Source: Acidimicrobiia bacterium | GTDB lineage: Bacteria; Actinomycetota; Acidimicrobiia; Acidimicrobiales; Ilumatobacteraceae | DNA: 11,733 bases | Reading direction: 5' to 3' | Assembly: GCA_013821025.1 (NCBI GenBank) | Contig: JACDHN010000039.1 | Span: 1 to 11,733, forward strand | Shown here: positions 5,538 to 11,733 of the stretch, in pieces | Position numbering within the stretch: the first letter of the stretch is position 1 | How the letters are laid out: every line of letters begins with the position of its first letter | Notes under the pieces: model-generated | Told to the model about the DNA's origin: nothing | Database searches by the model: none | What the model saw: the letters and a program-made list of their open reading frames with translations, nothing else | Translations under genes and position numbers: made by a program

Positions 5538-6720
5538 CACGTCGATAGGCCGCGGCGCTCGGCAGCACCCGGCGGGTGAGGTCGTCGTCGCGGTCGATGG
5601 CAACCATGCCGAACGTCGGTGGGTAGCCGCGAGCCCATTCGAAGTTGTCGAACGCCGACCAGTACATGTACCCCCGCACGTCGATCCCATCCCGGATGGC
5701 GTCGGCCACGATTCGCAGGTGCGAGTCGAGGTAGCGGACGCGCTGGGTGTCGTCGGCGGTGGCGATGCCGTTCTCCGTGATGTACAGCGGCAGACCGACC
5801 GTGGCGGCGTCGTCGAGCGCCCGGCGCAGGCCCTCTGGGAACACCTCCCATCCCATCAGCGTGGTCTCGACACCCTCGGGCGGCGGGGCGATCGGCGGCT
5901 GACGACTGCTGTCGAGCCGGGTCCTGCTGTAGTACTGGACACCGACCCAGTCGCCCACGTCGCCGCCCGCCCGCAGGTCGTCGAGGTGCATCTCGGACAT
6001 CTCCCGCCGCATCATCGCCGCTAGCTCGCGATCGCCTTCGTCGTCGGGCCGGGCCGGCTCGAGGGCGATCAGCTGGAGGCACGTGCCGGTGCGGATGTCG
6101 CTCGACACGCTGCGCAGCGCCGCCACTGCGGCCCGGTGTGCAGAGGCGAGGGCGCGATTGGCGGCCTGGAACTCGTCGAAATCCTCGTGGCCTGGCGGGA
6201 AGACACCGAGCAGATAGCCCTCGAGGGGGATGATCTGGGGCTCGTTGACGGTGCACACGAACGGGAGCCGTTCGGCGCCCAGACGCCGTGCGACCTCGGC
6301 GACGAACGTGGCGTACCGTTCTACGGCGTCGTCGGCCAGCCATCCACCCCTCGCCGCAAACCAGCGGGGCAGGGTGAAGTGATAGGTGGTGACGAACGGC
6401 GTCATCCCGTTGGCAAGGACCGTATCGAGCACGTCGGCGTAGTGATCGAACGCCTCATCGTCGAAACGACCAGGCTCGGGCTCCAGGCGCGACCACTCCA
6501 CCGACAGGCGATGGGCGTTGTGGCCGAGCCCGCCGAGCAGAGCCATGTCGTCGCGGTAGCGGTGCCACTGGTCGATGGCGACGCCGCTGGGTTCGTGCAC
6601 GTGCGCCCCGCCGTCGACCAACTCCCAGTCCCACCAGTCGCTGTTGTCGTTGTTGCCCTCCACTTGGTGGGCGGCCGTCGACGCGCCCCACAGAAACCCT
6701 TCTGGAAAGTCTCGAGTCAC
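5491..6720 (-). CDS. Glycoside hydrolase family 1 beta-glucosidase-like enzyme
   Basis: With a GTG start at 6720 this is 409 residues, a little shorter than the usual 440-470. It starts VTRDFPEGFLWGASTAAHQVEG, with the sugar-binding Gln19. The catalytic acid/base is Glu160 in TVNEP and the nucleophile Glu316 in ITENG. YHFTLPRW (113-120) and SAFDNFEWARGY (355-366) are further family landmarks. It should hydrolyse beta-linked glucosides or related sugars with retention, inside the cell since no signal peptide is seen. A start at 6798 would overlap the thioesterase gene by 47 bp and add sequence unlike the family. It follows the thioesterase by 31 bp and probably shares its transcript. The 3' end overlaps the convergent PadR gene by 47 bp. 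Exact sugar specificity cannot be read from the sequence. Confidence 0.92.
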   Translation of the reverse strand: MTRDFPEGFLWGASTAAHQVEGNNDNSDWWDWELVDGGAHVHEPSGVAIDQWHRYRDDMALLGGLGHNAHRLSVEWSRLEPEPGRFDDEAFDHYADVLDTVLANGMTPFVTTYHFTLPRWFAARGGWLADDAVERYATFVAEVARRLGAERLPFVCTVNEPQIIPLEGYLLGVFPPGHEDFDEFQAANRALASAHRAAVAALRSVSSDIRTGTCLQLIALEPARPDDEGDRELAAMMRREMSEMHLDDLRAGGDVGDWVGVQYYSRTRLDSSRQPPIAPPPEGVETTLMGWEVFPEGLRRALDDAATVGLPLYITENGIATADDTQRVRYLDSHLRIVADAIRDGIDVRGYMYWSAFDNFEWARGYPPTFGMVAIDRDDDLTRRVLPSAAAYRRVIETGRVDALTAPAG

Positions 6721-6751
6721 GCCCGCCAGCGTGACACACGCCCCCACCGAG

Positions 6752-7171
6752 TCAGGTGCTGGCGTCCGTCGAACGGGCCACGGTGTGGGAGCGGCCACGG
6801 AAGTGGGCGATCGGCTCGCCTGCGTCGTTGCTCACGATGACGTCGTAGAGGCCGGTGCGACCGCGGCGGAACTTCTCAGTAGCCGTGGCTGTGAGCCGGT
6901 CATCGAAGGCTGCAGGGTTGAGGAAGTCGACCGACGCCGCTGCCGCCACCGTGATCGGTCCATGTGAGTTGCAGGCGACGGCGAAGGCTGTGTCTGCGAG
7001 CGAGAAGATCGGCCCACCATGACACGTGCCGTGGCCGTTGAGCATGTCGTCACGGACGGTCATTGCCACGATCGCCCGGCCGGCGCCGACCTCCAGCAGC
7101 TCGATCCCGAGCATCGCTGCCGACGCGTCGGCGGCGAACATCTCCTCTGCCGGGCTCACGTCGGGTTTCAC
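6752..7171 (-). CDS. PaaI-family hotdog-fold acyl-CoA thioesterase
   Basis: A 139-residue single hotdog domain of normal length. The central motif NGHGTCHGGPIFSLADTAF (45-63) matches the PaaI subgroup, with Asp60 at the position of the catalytic aspartate and HGG (51-53) starting the hot-dog helix. PaaI enzymes hydrolyse acyl-CoA thioesters, classically hydroxylated phenylacetyl-CoA or other aryl-CoA, releasing CoA in the cytoplasm. No other phenylacetate genes are in view, so substrate is open. The GTG start at 7171 overlaps the TGA of the acetyl-CoA synthetase gene as GTGA, with AGGAG immediately before, so the two are probably translated in a coupled way. A thioesterase made alongside an acyl-CoA synthetase may relieve CoA trapping or proofread unwanted acyl-CoA. 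Confidence 0.9.
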   Translation of the reverse strand: MKPDVSPAEEMFAADASAAMLGIELLEVGAGRAIVAMTVRDDMLNGHGTCHGGPIFSLADTAFAVACNSHGPITVAAAASVDFLNPAAFDDRLTATATEKFRRGRTGLYDVIVSNDAGEPIAHFRGRSHTVARSTDAST

Positions 7172-9126
7172 TCCTCGGGCGGCGTTTCGGTCGCTCGGCG
7201 CTGCAGCTCGTCGACCACGGTTGCATCGGCCAGCGTCGTGGTGTCGCCCAGGTTGCGGCCCTCGGCGACGTCTCGCAGAAGTCGACGCATGATCTTGCCG
7301 CTGCGCGTCTTGGGGAGATCGGGTGTGAAGTAGATGGTCTTCGGCTTGGCGATGGCACCGATCTGGTCGGCGCAGTGTGCCCGCAGCTCCTCGACCCCGA
7401 CCGTTGCCGAGCCACGCGTCGTGACGTAGGCGATGATCGCCTGGCCAGATGTCGGATCGTTGGCACCCACCACGGCCGCCTCGGCGACGGCCGGGTGCGA
7501 CACGAGTGCAGACTCCACCTCCGACGTGGAGATCCGGTGACCGGACACGTTCATCACATCGTCGATGCGTCCGAGCACCCAGAAGTAGCCGTCGTCATCC
7601 ACGCGGGCGCCGTCGCCGGCGAAGTAGCGGCCCTCGAACCGAGACCAGTAGGTGTCGTAGAACCGCTCGGGGTCACCCCAGATGCCTCGCGTCATCCCGG
7701 GCCACGGCCTGGTGAGCGTGAGGTAGCCGCCGCCTCGTTCGACGGTTCGGCCGGCGTCATCGATCACCTCGGCAGAGACGCCCGGCACGGGGAATGTTGC
7801 CGAGCCCGGCTTCGTCGTCGTGGCGCCGGGCAGCGGGCTGATCATGATCCCGCCGGTCTCCGTCTGCCACCAGGTATCGACGATCGGGCAGCGCTCGCCA
7901 CCGATGTGGGTGTGGTACCACATCCACGCTTCGGGGTTGATCGGCTCGCCGACCGTCCCCAACAGCCGGAGGCTCGACAGGTCGTGCTTCGCCGGTTCTT
8001 CGGGACCCCACTTCATGAACGTGCGGATCGCCGTCGGCGCCGTGTACAAGATCGTGACCTTGTACTTCTCGACGATGTCCCAGAAGCGGTCGTTGCCTGG
8101 ATGGTTGGGCACTCCCTCGTACATCACCTGGGTGGCGCCGTTGGCCATCGGACCGTAGACGATGTACGAATGGCCGGTGACCCAGCCGACATCGGCCGTG
8201 CACCAGAAGACATCGGTGTCGGGGTGAAAGTCGAACACGTACTTGTGCGTGTACGTGACGTGCGTGAGGTACCCGCCCGTCGAGTGCATGATGCCCTTTG
8301 GCTTGCCGGTGGTGCCGGACGTGTACAGCAGGAACAGCAGGTCCTCCGAGTCCATCGGTTCCGGCGGGCACTCGGCGTCGGCCTCGGCCATCAGCTCGTG
8401 GTACCAGTGGTCTCGCCCTTCGACCATCTCGACGTCGTTCTCACCACGCCGCACGACGACGATGTGCTCGATCGTCGACGACTTGGCAACGGCCTCGTCG
8501 GCAGCAGGCTTGAGCGCGAACACGTCGCCGCGGCGGTAACCGCCGTCTGCCGTGACGAGCAGCTTCGCCTGGGCGTCGTCGATGCGGTCGGCGAGAGACT
8601 GCGACGAGAACCCCCCGAACACGACGCTGTGCGGAGCGCCGATACGAGCGCACGCCAGCATCGCCACGGCTGCCTCAGGGATCATCGGCAGGTAGATGTT
8701 GACGCGATCGCCCTTGGCGACGCCAAGACCCTTGAGCACGTTGGCGAAGCGCTGCACGTCGGCGTGCAACTCGGCGTAGGTGATGGTGCGCGTGTCACCG
8801 GGCTCGCCCTCCCAGTGGATGGCGATCTTGTCGCCGAGGCCGGCGTCGACATGCCGGTCGAGACAGTTTGCCGAGACGTTCAGCTCGCCGCCGACGAACC
8901 ACTTCGCGTTCGGGAGGTCCCACTCGAGGATCGTGGTCCACTCCGTCGTCCAGTCGAGCAGCTCCGATGCCTGGCGAGCCCAGAAGCCCTCGTCGTCGCT
9001 CGACGCCTCGTCGTACAGGTCCGTGTCGGCGACCAAGGCGTCGCGCTTGAACTCGTCGGGCGGCGGGAACGTGCGGTGCTCTGCCAGCAAGGCGTCGATG
9101 TCGTTGCGGCGTTCTTCGTCGGCCAT
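7168..9126 (-). CDS. acs: Acetyl-CoA synthetase, AMP-forming
   Basis: This 652-residue protein is full length for Acs. It converts acetate, ATP and CoA to acetyl-CoA, AMP and pyrophosphate in the cytoplasm. Adenylate-forming motifs are intact: YTSGTTGKPKG (268-278), and DTWWQTETGG (417-426) with the tryptophan that limits the acyl pocket to short acids. YFAGDGARVDDDGYFWVLGRIDD lies at about 501-523. The C-terminal domain has PKTRSGKIMRR (605-615), whose Lys611 is the catalytic lysine that many bacteria acetylate to switch the enzyme off. The ATG at 9126 has GGGAGC four bases upstream. It is the first gene of a minus-strand group with the thioesterase and GH1 genes. Propionyl-CoA synthetase is a close alternative, but the motif set and N-terminal region fit Acs better. 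Confidence 0.95.
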   Translation of the reverse strand: MADEERRNDIDALLAEHRTFPPPDEFKRDALVADTDLYDEASSDDEGFWARQASELLDWTTEWTTILEWDLPNAKWFVGGELNVSANCLDRHVDAGLGDKIAIHWEGEPGDTRTITYAELHADVQRFANVLKGLGVAKGDRVNIYLPMIPEAAVAMLACARIGAPHSVVFGGFSSQSLADRIDDAQAKLLVTADGGYRRGDVFALKPAADEAVAKSSTIEHIVVVRRGENDVEMVEGRDHWYHELMAEADAECPPEPMDSEDLLFLLYTSGTTGKPKGIMHSTGGYLTHVTYTHKYVFDFHPDTDVFWCTADVGWVTGHSYIVYGPMANGATQVMYEGVPNHPGNDRFWDIVEKYKVTILYTAPTAIRTFMKWGPEEPAKHDLSSLRLLGTVGEPINPEAWMWYHTHIGGERCPIVDTWWQTETGGIMISPLPGATTTKPGSATFPVPGVSAEVIDDAGRTVERGGGYLTLTRPWPGMTRGIWGDPERFYDTYWSRFEGRYFAGDGARVDDDGYFWVLGRIDDVMNVSGHRISTSEVESALVSHPAVAEAAVVGANDPTSGQAIIAYVTTRGSATVGVEELRAHCADQIGAIAKPKTIYFTPDLPKTRSGKIMRRLLRDVAEGRNLGDTTTLADATVVDELQRRATETPPEE

Positions 9127-9180
9127 GTGTGCTCCCAGCGTTGGCGCAGGTCGAGACTGCCCATGGTAGGAGCGCCGATG

Positions 9181-9206
9181 CGACGTCAGTCACGTCGAAA
9201 GTGACT
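9181..9206. repeat. Two overlapping inverted repeats in the acs / ABC-transporter divergent region
   Basis: CGACGT-N5-ACGTCG spans 9181-9197 and AGTCAC-N7-GTGACT spans 9188-9206. They share bases and abut the MerR/SoxR-like box. They lie about 55-80 bp upstream of the acs start, near where its -35 region could be (a TACCAT at 9168-9163 might be its -10). They may form a second operator serving acs or both promoters. No family match is recognised. Confidence 0.35.
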
Positions 9207-9236
9207 TGACCTCAAGAGCTCTTGAGGTCGTACGGT
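9206..9236 (+). promoter_or_regulatory. SoxR-type (MerR-family) box within a 19-bp-spacer promoter
   Basis: A perfect 22-bp palindrome covers 9208-9229, with core CCTCAAG-AGCT-CTTGAGG (9210-9227). This equals the SoxR box consensus half-sites seen in the enterobacterial soxS promoter. It is embedded between a -35 TTGACC (9206-9211) and a -10 TACGGT (9231-9236). The spacer is 19 bp, the over-long spacing that MerR-family activators correct by twisting the DNA. Transcription would start near 9243, about 32 bases before the ATPase ATG at 9275, with a ribosome site GAAGG at 9262-9266. No regulator gene for it lies in the window. Another MerR-family member with a similar box is possible. Confidence 0.8.
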
Positions 9237-9274
9237 TGTGCGACCGACCAAACGCGATTGCGAAGGTACGCCCG

Positions 9275-10243
9275 ATGACAGACACGATCGTCGCACACGA
9301 ACTCGTCAAGACGTATGGCGACGTGCGCGCCCTCGACTCGCTGAGCCTGTCAGTTCCTGAAGGCACCGTGCTCGGACTGCTCGGCCCGAACGGCGCCGGC
9401 AAGACCACCGCCCTGCGAGTCCTCACGACCCTGCTGCGACCCGATTCCGGCAGTGCCGCCGTCGCCGGAATCGATGTCCTCGCCGATCCAGACAGAGCTC
9501 GGGAGGTCATCGGCGTGTCGGGCCAGAATGCCGCTGTCGACGAGTACCTCACCGGTTTCGAGAACCTCGACATGATCGGGCGTCTCTACCACCTCGGCCG
9601 ATCGAAGTCCCGCGACCGCGCGCACGCCTTGCTCGAACAGTTCCAGTTGAGCGAAGCCGCCGATCGTCCCGCCAAGACCTGGTCGGGCGGCATGCGCCGG
9701 CGGCTCGACCTCGCCGGCGCCCTCGTCGCCGAACCGCCGGTGCTGTTCCTCGACGAGCCGACCACCGGGCTCGATCCCCGCAGCCGCACCGACCTGTGGG
9801 AGGTCATCGGTGGGCTCGTGCAGCGCGGCACCACGTTGCTGCTGACCACGCAGTACCTCGAGGAAGCGGAACGGCTCGCCGACGACATCATGGTCATCGA
9901 CCGGGGCACGGCCATCGCCCAAGGCACTGCCGACGAGTTGAAGGCCAAGGTCGGCGGTGAGCGGCTCGAGATCATCGCCCGCGACGAGGACGACGTCGCC
10001 ACGATCGTCTCCACCGTCTCGAATCTCGGCAGCGACAAGCCCGACGTCGGCGGCCGCCGCATCTGCCTGCCGGTCGTCACCGGGCCGACGGCGCTGATGG
10101 AAGCGCTCCGACGCCTCGACGACAAAGGCATCGAGCTGAACGACGTCGGTCTTCGGCGCCCCACCCTCGACGACGTGTTCCTCTCGCTCACCGGGCATGC
10201 AGCCGAAGAGTCCGAACCGACCCCCACGGAGGCCGTGACATGA
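9275..10243 (+). CDS. ABC transporter ATP-binding protein, DrrA-like drug exporter family
   Basis: This 322-residue protein is the nucleotide-binding subunit of an ABC-2 type exporter. Walker A GPNGAGKTT is at 37-45, the Q-loop glutamine at 84 (VSGQNAAVDEYLTG), signature WSGGMRRRLDLA at 136-147, and Walker B LFLDEPTTGLDP at 157-168 with Glu161 catalytic. The H-loop position is Gln193 (TTQYLEEAERLAD), as usual in the daunorubicin-resistance DrrA group. A C-terminal domain (about 220-322) with PTLDDVFLSLTG is also typical of DrrA. The ATG at 9275 has GAAGG eight bases upstream; an in-frame ATG at 9206 lies inside the promoter and is rejected. The stop overlaps the permease start as ATGA. It probably powers export of a hydrophobic drug or lipid; substrate unknown. 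Confidence 0.94.
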   Translation: MTDTIVAHELVKTYGDVRALDSLSLSVPEGTVLGLLGPNGAGKTTALRVLTTLLRPDSGSAAVAGIDVLADPDRAREVIGVSGQNAAVDEYLTGFENLDMIGRLYHLGRSKSRDRAHALLEQFQLSEAADRPAKTWSGGMRRRLDLAGALVAEPPVLFLDEPTTGLDPRSRTDLWEVIGGLVQRGTTLLLTTQYLEEAERLADDIMVIDRGTAIAQGTADELKAKVGGERLEIIARDEDDVATIVSTVSNLGSDKPDVGGRRICLPVVTGPTALMEALRRLDDKGIELNDVGLRRPTLDDVFLSLTGHAAEESEPTPTEAVT

Positions 10244-11037
10244 CGCTCGCCATGACCGCCAGCGACGGCTGGACCGTCGCCAGGCGCAACATCTTCCGGA
10301 TGGCGCGCAACCCCGAGGTCGTGATCTGGAGCACGATCCAGCCGATCATGTTCATCGTGCTGTTCGTCTACGTGTTCGACAGCATCCCCACGCCCGGTAT
10401 CAGCTACGAGGAGTACGTGATGGCCGGCATCTTCGCCCAGACGGTGATGTTCAACTCGGCGTTGACCGGCGTCGGGCTCGCCGAAGACATCCAGAAGGGC
10501 ATCATCGACCGCTTCCGAGCGTTACCCATGGCTCGCTCGGCGGTGCTCATCGGGCGTACGACGAGCGACCTCGTCAATGGGCTCGCCCAGCTGGCCGTCA
10601 TGGTCGTCGTCGGCCTGGCCGTCGGATGGCGCACGTCGTCGTCTCCGCTAGAGGTCCTCGCAGGACTCGGCCTGATACTGCTGATCGCTTACGTGTTCAG
10701 CTGGATCTCGGCAGCCGTCGGCCTCAGCGTGAAGTCGGTCGAGGTGGCCAACTCAGCGGGGTTCGTGTGGATGTTCCCGGTCACGTTCGTCTCCAACGTG
10801 TTCGTCGACATCAATCAGCTCACGCCTGCTGTGCGCAACATCGCCATCTGGAACCCGATGTCGGCGTTCGTTGCCGCCATCCGCGAGCTTTTCGGCAACA
10901 CGTCCGAGGAGATCCCCCAGCCCGACGTGTGGCCGCTGCAGAACCCGGTGCTGGCGTCGTTCTTGTGGCTGGCGCTGATCCTGGCGATCTTCGTGCCACT
11001 GTCGGTCCGCCAGTACAAGAAGGCGTCCAGCCGCTGA
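10240..11037 (+). CDS. ABC-2 type transporter permease, DrrB-like
   Basis: This 265-residue membrane protein has about six hydrophobic segments (roughly 27-47, 59-80, 110-131, 138-160, 170-190, 236-256). The ABC-2 cytoplasmic motif, GLAEDIQKGIIDRFRALPMAR (79-99), is where the ATPase couples in this family. WNPMSAFVAAIRELFG (204-219) is also typical of DrrB-like permeases. The ATG at 10240 overlaps the ATPase stop (ATGA) and has GGAGG at 10228-10232, seven bases upstream; the second ATG four codons later is less well placed. With the preceding ATPase it should form a homodimer-type exporter in the cytoplasmic membrane. Substrate is not predictable from sequence. Confidence 0.93.
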   Translation: MTLAMTASDGWTVARRNIFRMARNPEVVIWSTIQPIMFIVLFVYVFDSIPTPGISYEEYVMAGIFAQTVMFNSALTGVGLAEDIQKGIIDRFRALPMARSAVLIGRTTSDLVNGLAQLAVMVVVGLAVGWRTSSSPLEVLAGLGLILLIAYVFSWISAAVGLSVKSVEVANSAGFVWMFPVTFVSNVFVDINQLTPAVRNIAIWNPMSAFVAAIRELFGNTSEEIPQPDVWPLQNPVLASFLWLALILAIFVPLSVRQYKKASSR

Positions 11038-11059
11038 TCACCCGACGCAAGGACGTCCC

Positions 11060-11449
11060 ATGGCTGTACAGCTCAACCACACGATCGTCGCATCGAACGA
11101 CCCCGCCGGCTCAGCGGGGTGGTTCGCCGAGATCCTCGGCCTCGATGAGCCCGAGCGTTTCGGGCCGTTCTGGCAGATCTCGACGAGCAACGGCGTCAAC
11201 CTGGACTTCGATCGGCACGACACGCCCGGCAAGATCGTGCCCCAGCATTACGCCTTCCTGATCAGCGAGGAGGAGTTCGATGCAATCCTCGGCCGGATCG
11301 TCGAACGCCGGATCAGCTACTACGCAGATCCGGCCGGACAGCGCCTCGGCGAGATCAACCACAACGACGGCGGCCGAGGGCTCTACTTCCCGGATCCCGA
11401 CGGACACTGGCTCGAGATCATCACCCGCCCATACGGCAGCGGCGATTAG
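11060..11449 (+). CDS. VOC-superfamily protein (glyoxalase / bleomycin-resistance / dioxygenase fold)
   Basis: A 129-residue two-module vicinal-oxygen-chelate protein. Likely metal ligands in the usual positions are His7 (LNHTIVA), His63 (PQHYAFLI) and Glu119 (DGHWLEIITRPYG), with Asp49 (VNLDFDR) a possible fourth. GLYFPDPDGHWLEI (107-120) is the common C-terminal motif. Members isomerise, cleave or bind small molecules, including thiol adducts and antibiotics. AAGGA at 11049-11053 lies six bases before the ATG. The gene starts 23 bp after the permease stop and probably is the third gene of the same operon, so a role in detoxifying or binding the compound that the exporter handles is plausible but inferred. 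Confidence 0.88.
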   Translation: MAVQLNHTIVASNDPAGSAGWFAEILGLDEPERFGPFWQISTSNGVNLDFDRHDTPGKIVPQHYAFLISEEEFDAILGRIVERRISYYADPAGQRLGEINHNDGGRGLYFPDPDGHWLEIITRPYGSGD

Positions 11450-11472
11450 ACCGAATCTCGAACGGTTCGGTC
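11449..11472. terminator. Hairpin between the VOC gene and the convergent SLT gene
   Basis: A perfect 7-bp inverted repeat, GACCGAA (11449-11455) and TTCGGTC (11466-11472), encloses a 10-nt loop. An alternative inner stem is CGAAC-G-GTTCG (11460-11470). It starts at the last base of the VOC stop codon and overlaps the stop of the opposing gene, so it could end transcription from both sides. There is no U-run on either strand. Confidence 0.5.
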
Positions 11473-11733
11473 AGGCGCACGTCCAAGGTTGCCAACCGGA
11501 CTCATCCCAGAGCGCGCGGGCCACCTTGCCGTTGATGTACGGGTCGTAGATCTGCGGGTCCCAGCTATAGCCCATGCTCTGCACCCGCGGCTTGTGCACG
11601 ATGTTGATCTGGAACAGCCCGTGGTCGTTGCTTGGCGAGACCGCCGTCGGGTCGAAGTTCGACTCGCACTCGATGACGTCCATCGCCTTGGCGTGCTGCG
11701 AAGAGGGGAAGTTCCTGCGCACTACGTCAAGCG
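11471..11733 (-). CDS. Lysozyme-like / SLT transglycosylase domain protein, C-terminal part (cut by right window edge)
   Basis: The frame is open from the right edge to a TGA at 11473-11471, giving 86 codons. It shows the small transglycosylase fold of actinobacterial cell-wall proteins: RRNFPSSQHAKAMDVIECESNFDP with the catalytic glutamate in CES, then SPSNDHGLFQIN, and near the end ARALWDESGWQPWTC. Two cysteines, in CES and at the penultimate residue, could form a disulfide outside the cell. Such domains cleave the glycan strand of peptidoglycan. A GTG at 11722 is an internal candidate, but the frame continues upstream, so the real start, with any signal peptide, is probably outside the window. 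It converges on the VOC gene with 21 bp between them. Confidence 0.85.
   Translation of the reverse strand, partial: LDVVRRNFPSSQHAKAMDVIECESNFDPTAVSPSNDHGLFQINIVHKPRVQSMGYSWDPQIYDPYINGKVARALWDESGWQPWTCA

Noticed and set aside
5099..6343. A 414-codon minus-strand frame across the PadR and GH1 genes
   Set aside because: It is extremely Arg-rich, out of frame with GH1 and crosses the PadR gene; both real genes have clear motifs.
7063..9204. A 713-codon open frame on the plus strand
   Set aside because: It is antisense to acs, whose protein is full length with all motifs. The antisense product has no recognisable domain; long mirror frames are common in GC-rich genes.
9208..9229. Reading the palindrome as an HspR (HAIR) heat-shock site
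   Set aside because: HAIR is CTTGAGT-N7-ACTCAAG, with the half-sites in the opposite order and wider spacing; here CTCAAG comes first with a 4-bp centre.
9206..9274. A start for the ATPase at the ATG at 9206
   Set aside because: It lies within the -35/SoxR-type box; the ATG at 9275 has a ribosome site and begins at the conserved N-terminus.
1..11733. Mobile elements, CRISPR arrays, tRNA or rRNA genes, toxin-antitoxin or phage-defence genes
   Set aside because: No transposase motifs, terminal repeats, regular spacer-repeat arrays, tRNA-like folds or defence-domain signatures were seen by eye on either strand.

Overview
This window looks like a stretch of chromosome from a high-GC actinobacterium. 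Pointers are the strong G/C bias at third codon positions, GTG starts, an F420-type PPOX flavin/deazaflavin-binding protein, a DrrA/DrrB-type ABC exporter, a PadR regulator and an SFGQQSGPP-type small conserved protein. An Ilumatobacter-like member of the Acidimicrobiia would fit, but that placement is an impression from family composition, not a measured phylogeny. I see no insertion sequence, phage gene, CRISPR array, tRNA or rRNA.

Layout. The left edge holds the 5' end of a lipoprotein gene (minus strand). Across a 241-bp divergent region lies a small PPOX-family gene (plus). That region carries helically phased TGAG repeats, a doubtful 38-codon upstream ORF and GC-rich alternative hairpins. 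A conserved small protein of unknown function (minus) converges on the PPOX gene and diverges from an MFS exporter (plus). Next comes a two-gene minus-strand operon of a carotenoid oxygenase (RPE65/lignostilbene dioxygenase family) and a metallo-beta-lactamase-fold hydrolase, joined by a GTGA overlap. It is divergent from a PadR-family regulator, with inverted repeats in the 57-bp gap. The PadR gene runs 47 bp into the end of a GH1 beta-glucosidase gene. That gene is the last of a tight minus-strand group: acetyl-CoA synthetase, PaaI-type thioesterase, GH1.

On the right, a plus-strand operon encodes a DrrA-like ATPase, a DrrB-like ABC-2 permease and a VOC (glyoxalase/bleomycin-resistance fold) protein. 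Its promoter contains a perfect 22-bp palindrome with the CCTCAAG-N4-CTTGAGG core of SoxR boxes. The palindrome sits in a 19-bp spacer between TTGACC and TACGGT, the geometry used by MerR-family activators. A hairpin separates this operon from the 3' part of a convergent lysozyme-like/SLT transglycosylase gene cut by the right edge.

How the parts may work together. The strongest regulatory inference is a redox- or drug-responsive, SoxR-like-controlled efflux operon whose regulator is not in the window. The second is a PadR-controlled oxidative cleavage module, in which the carotenoid oxygenase cuts an apocarotenoid or stilbene-like substrate and the MBL-fold enzyme acts nearby. The remaining genes look like ordinary metabolism: acetate activation, thioester turnover, glycoside hydrolysis and export. 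I found no clear evidence of a wholly new system. The unusual signals are mainly regulatory architecture.
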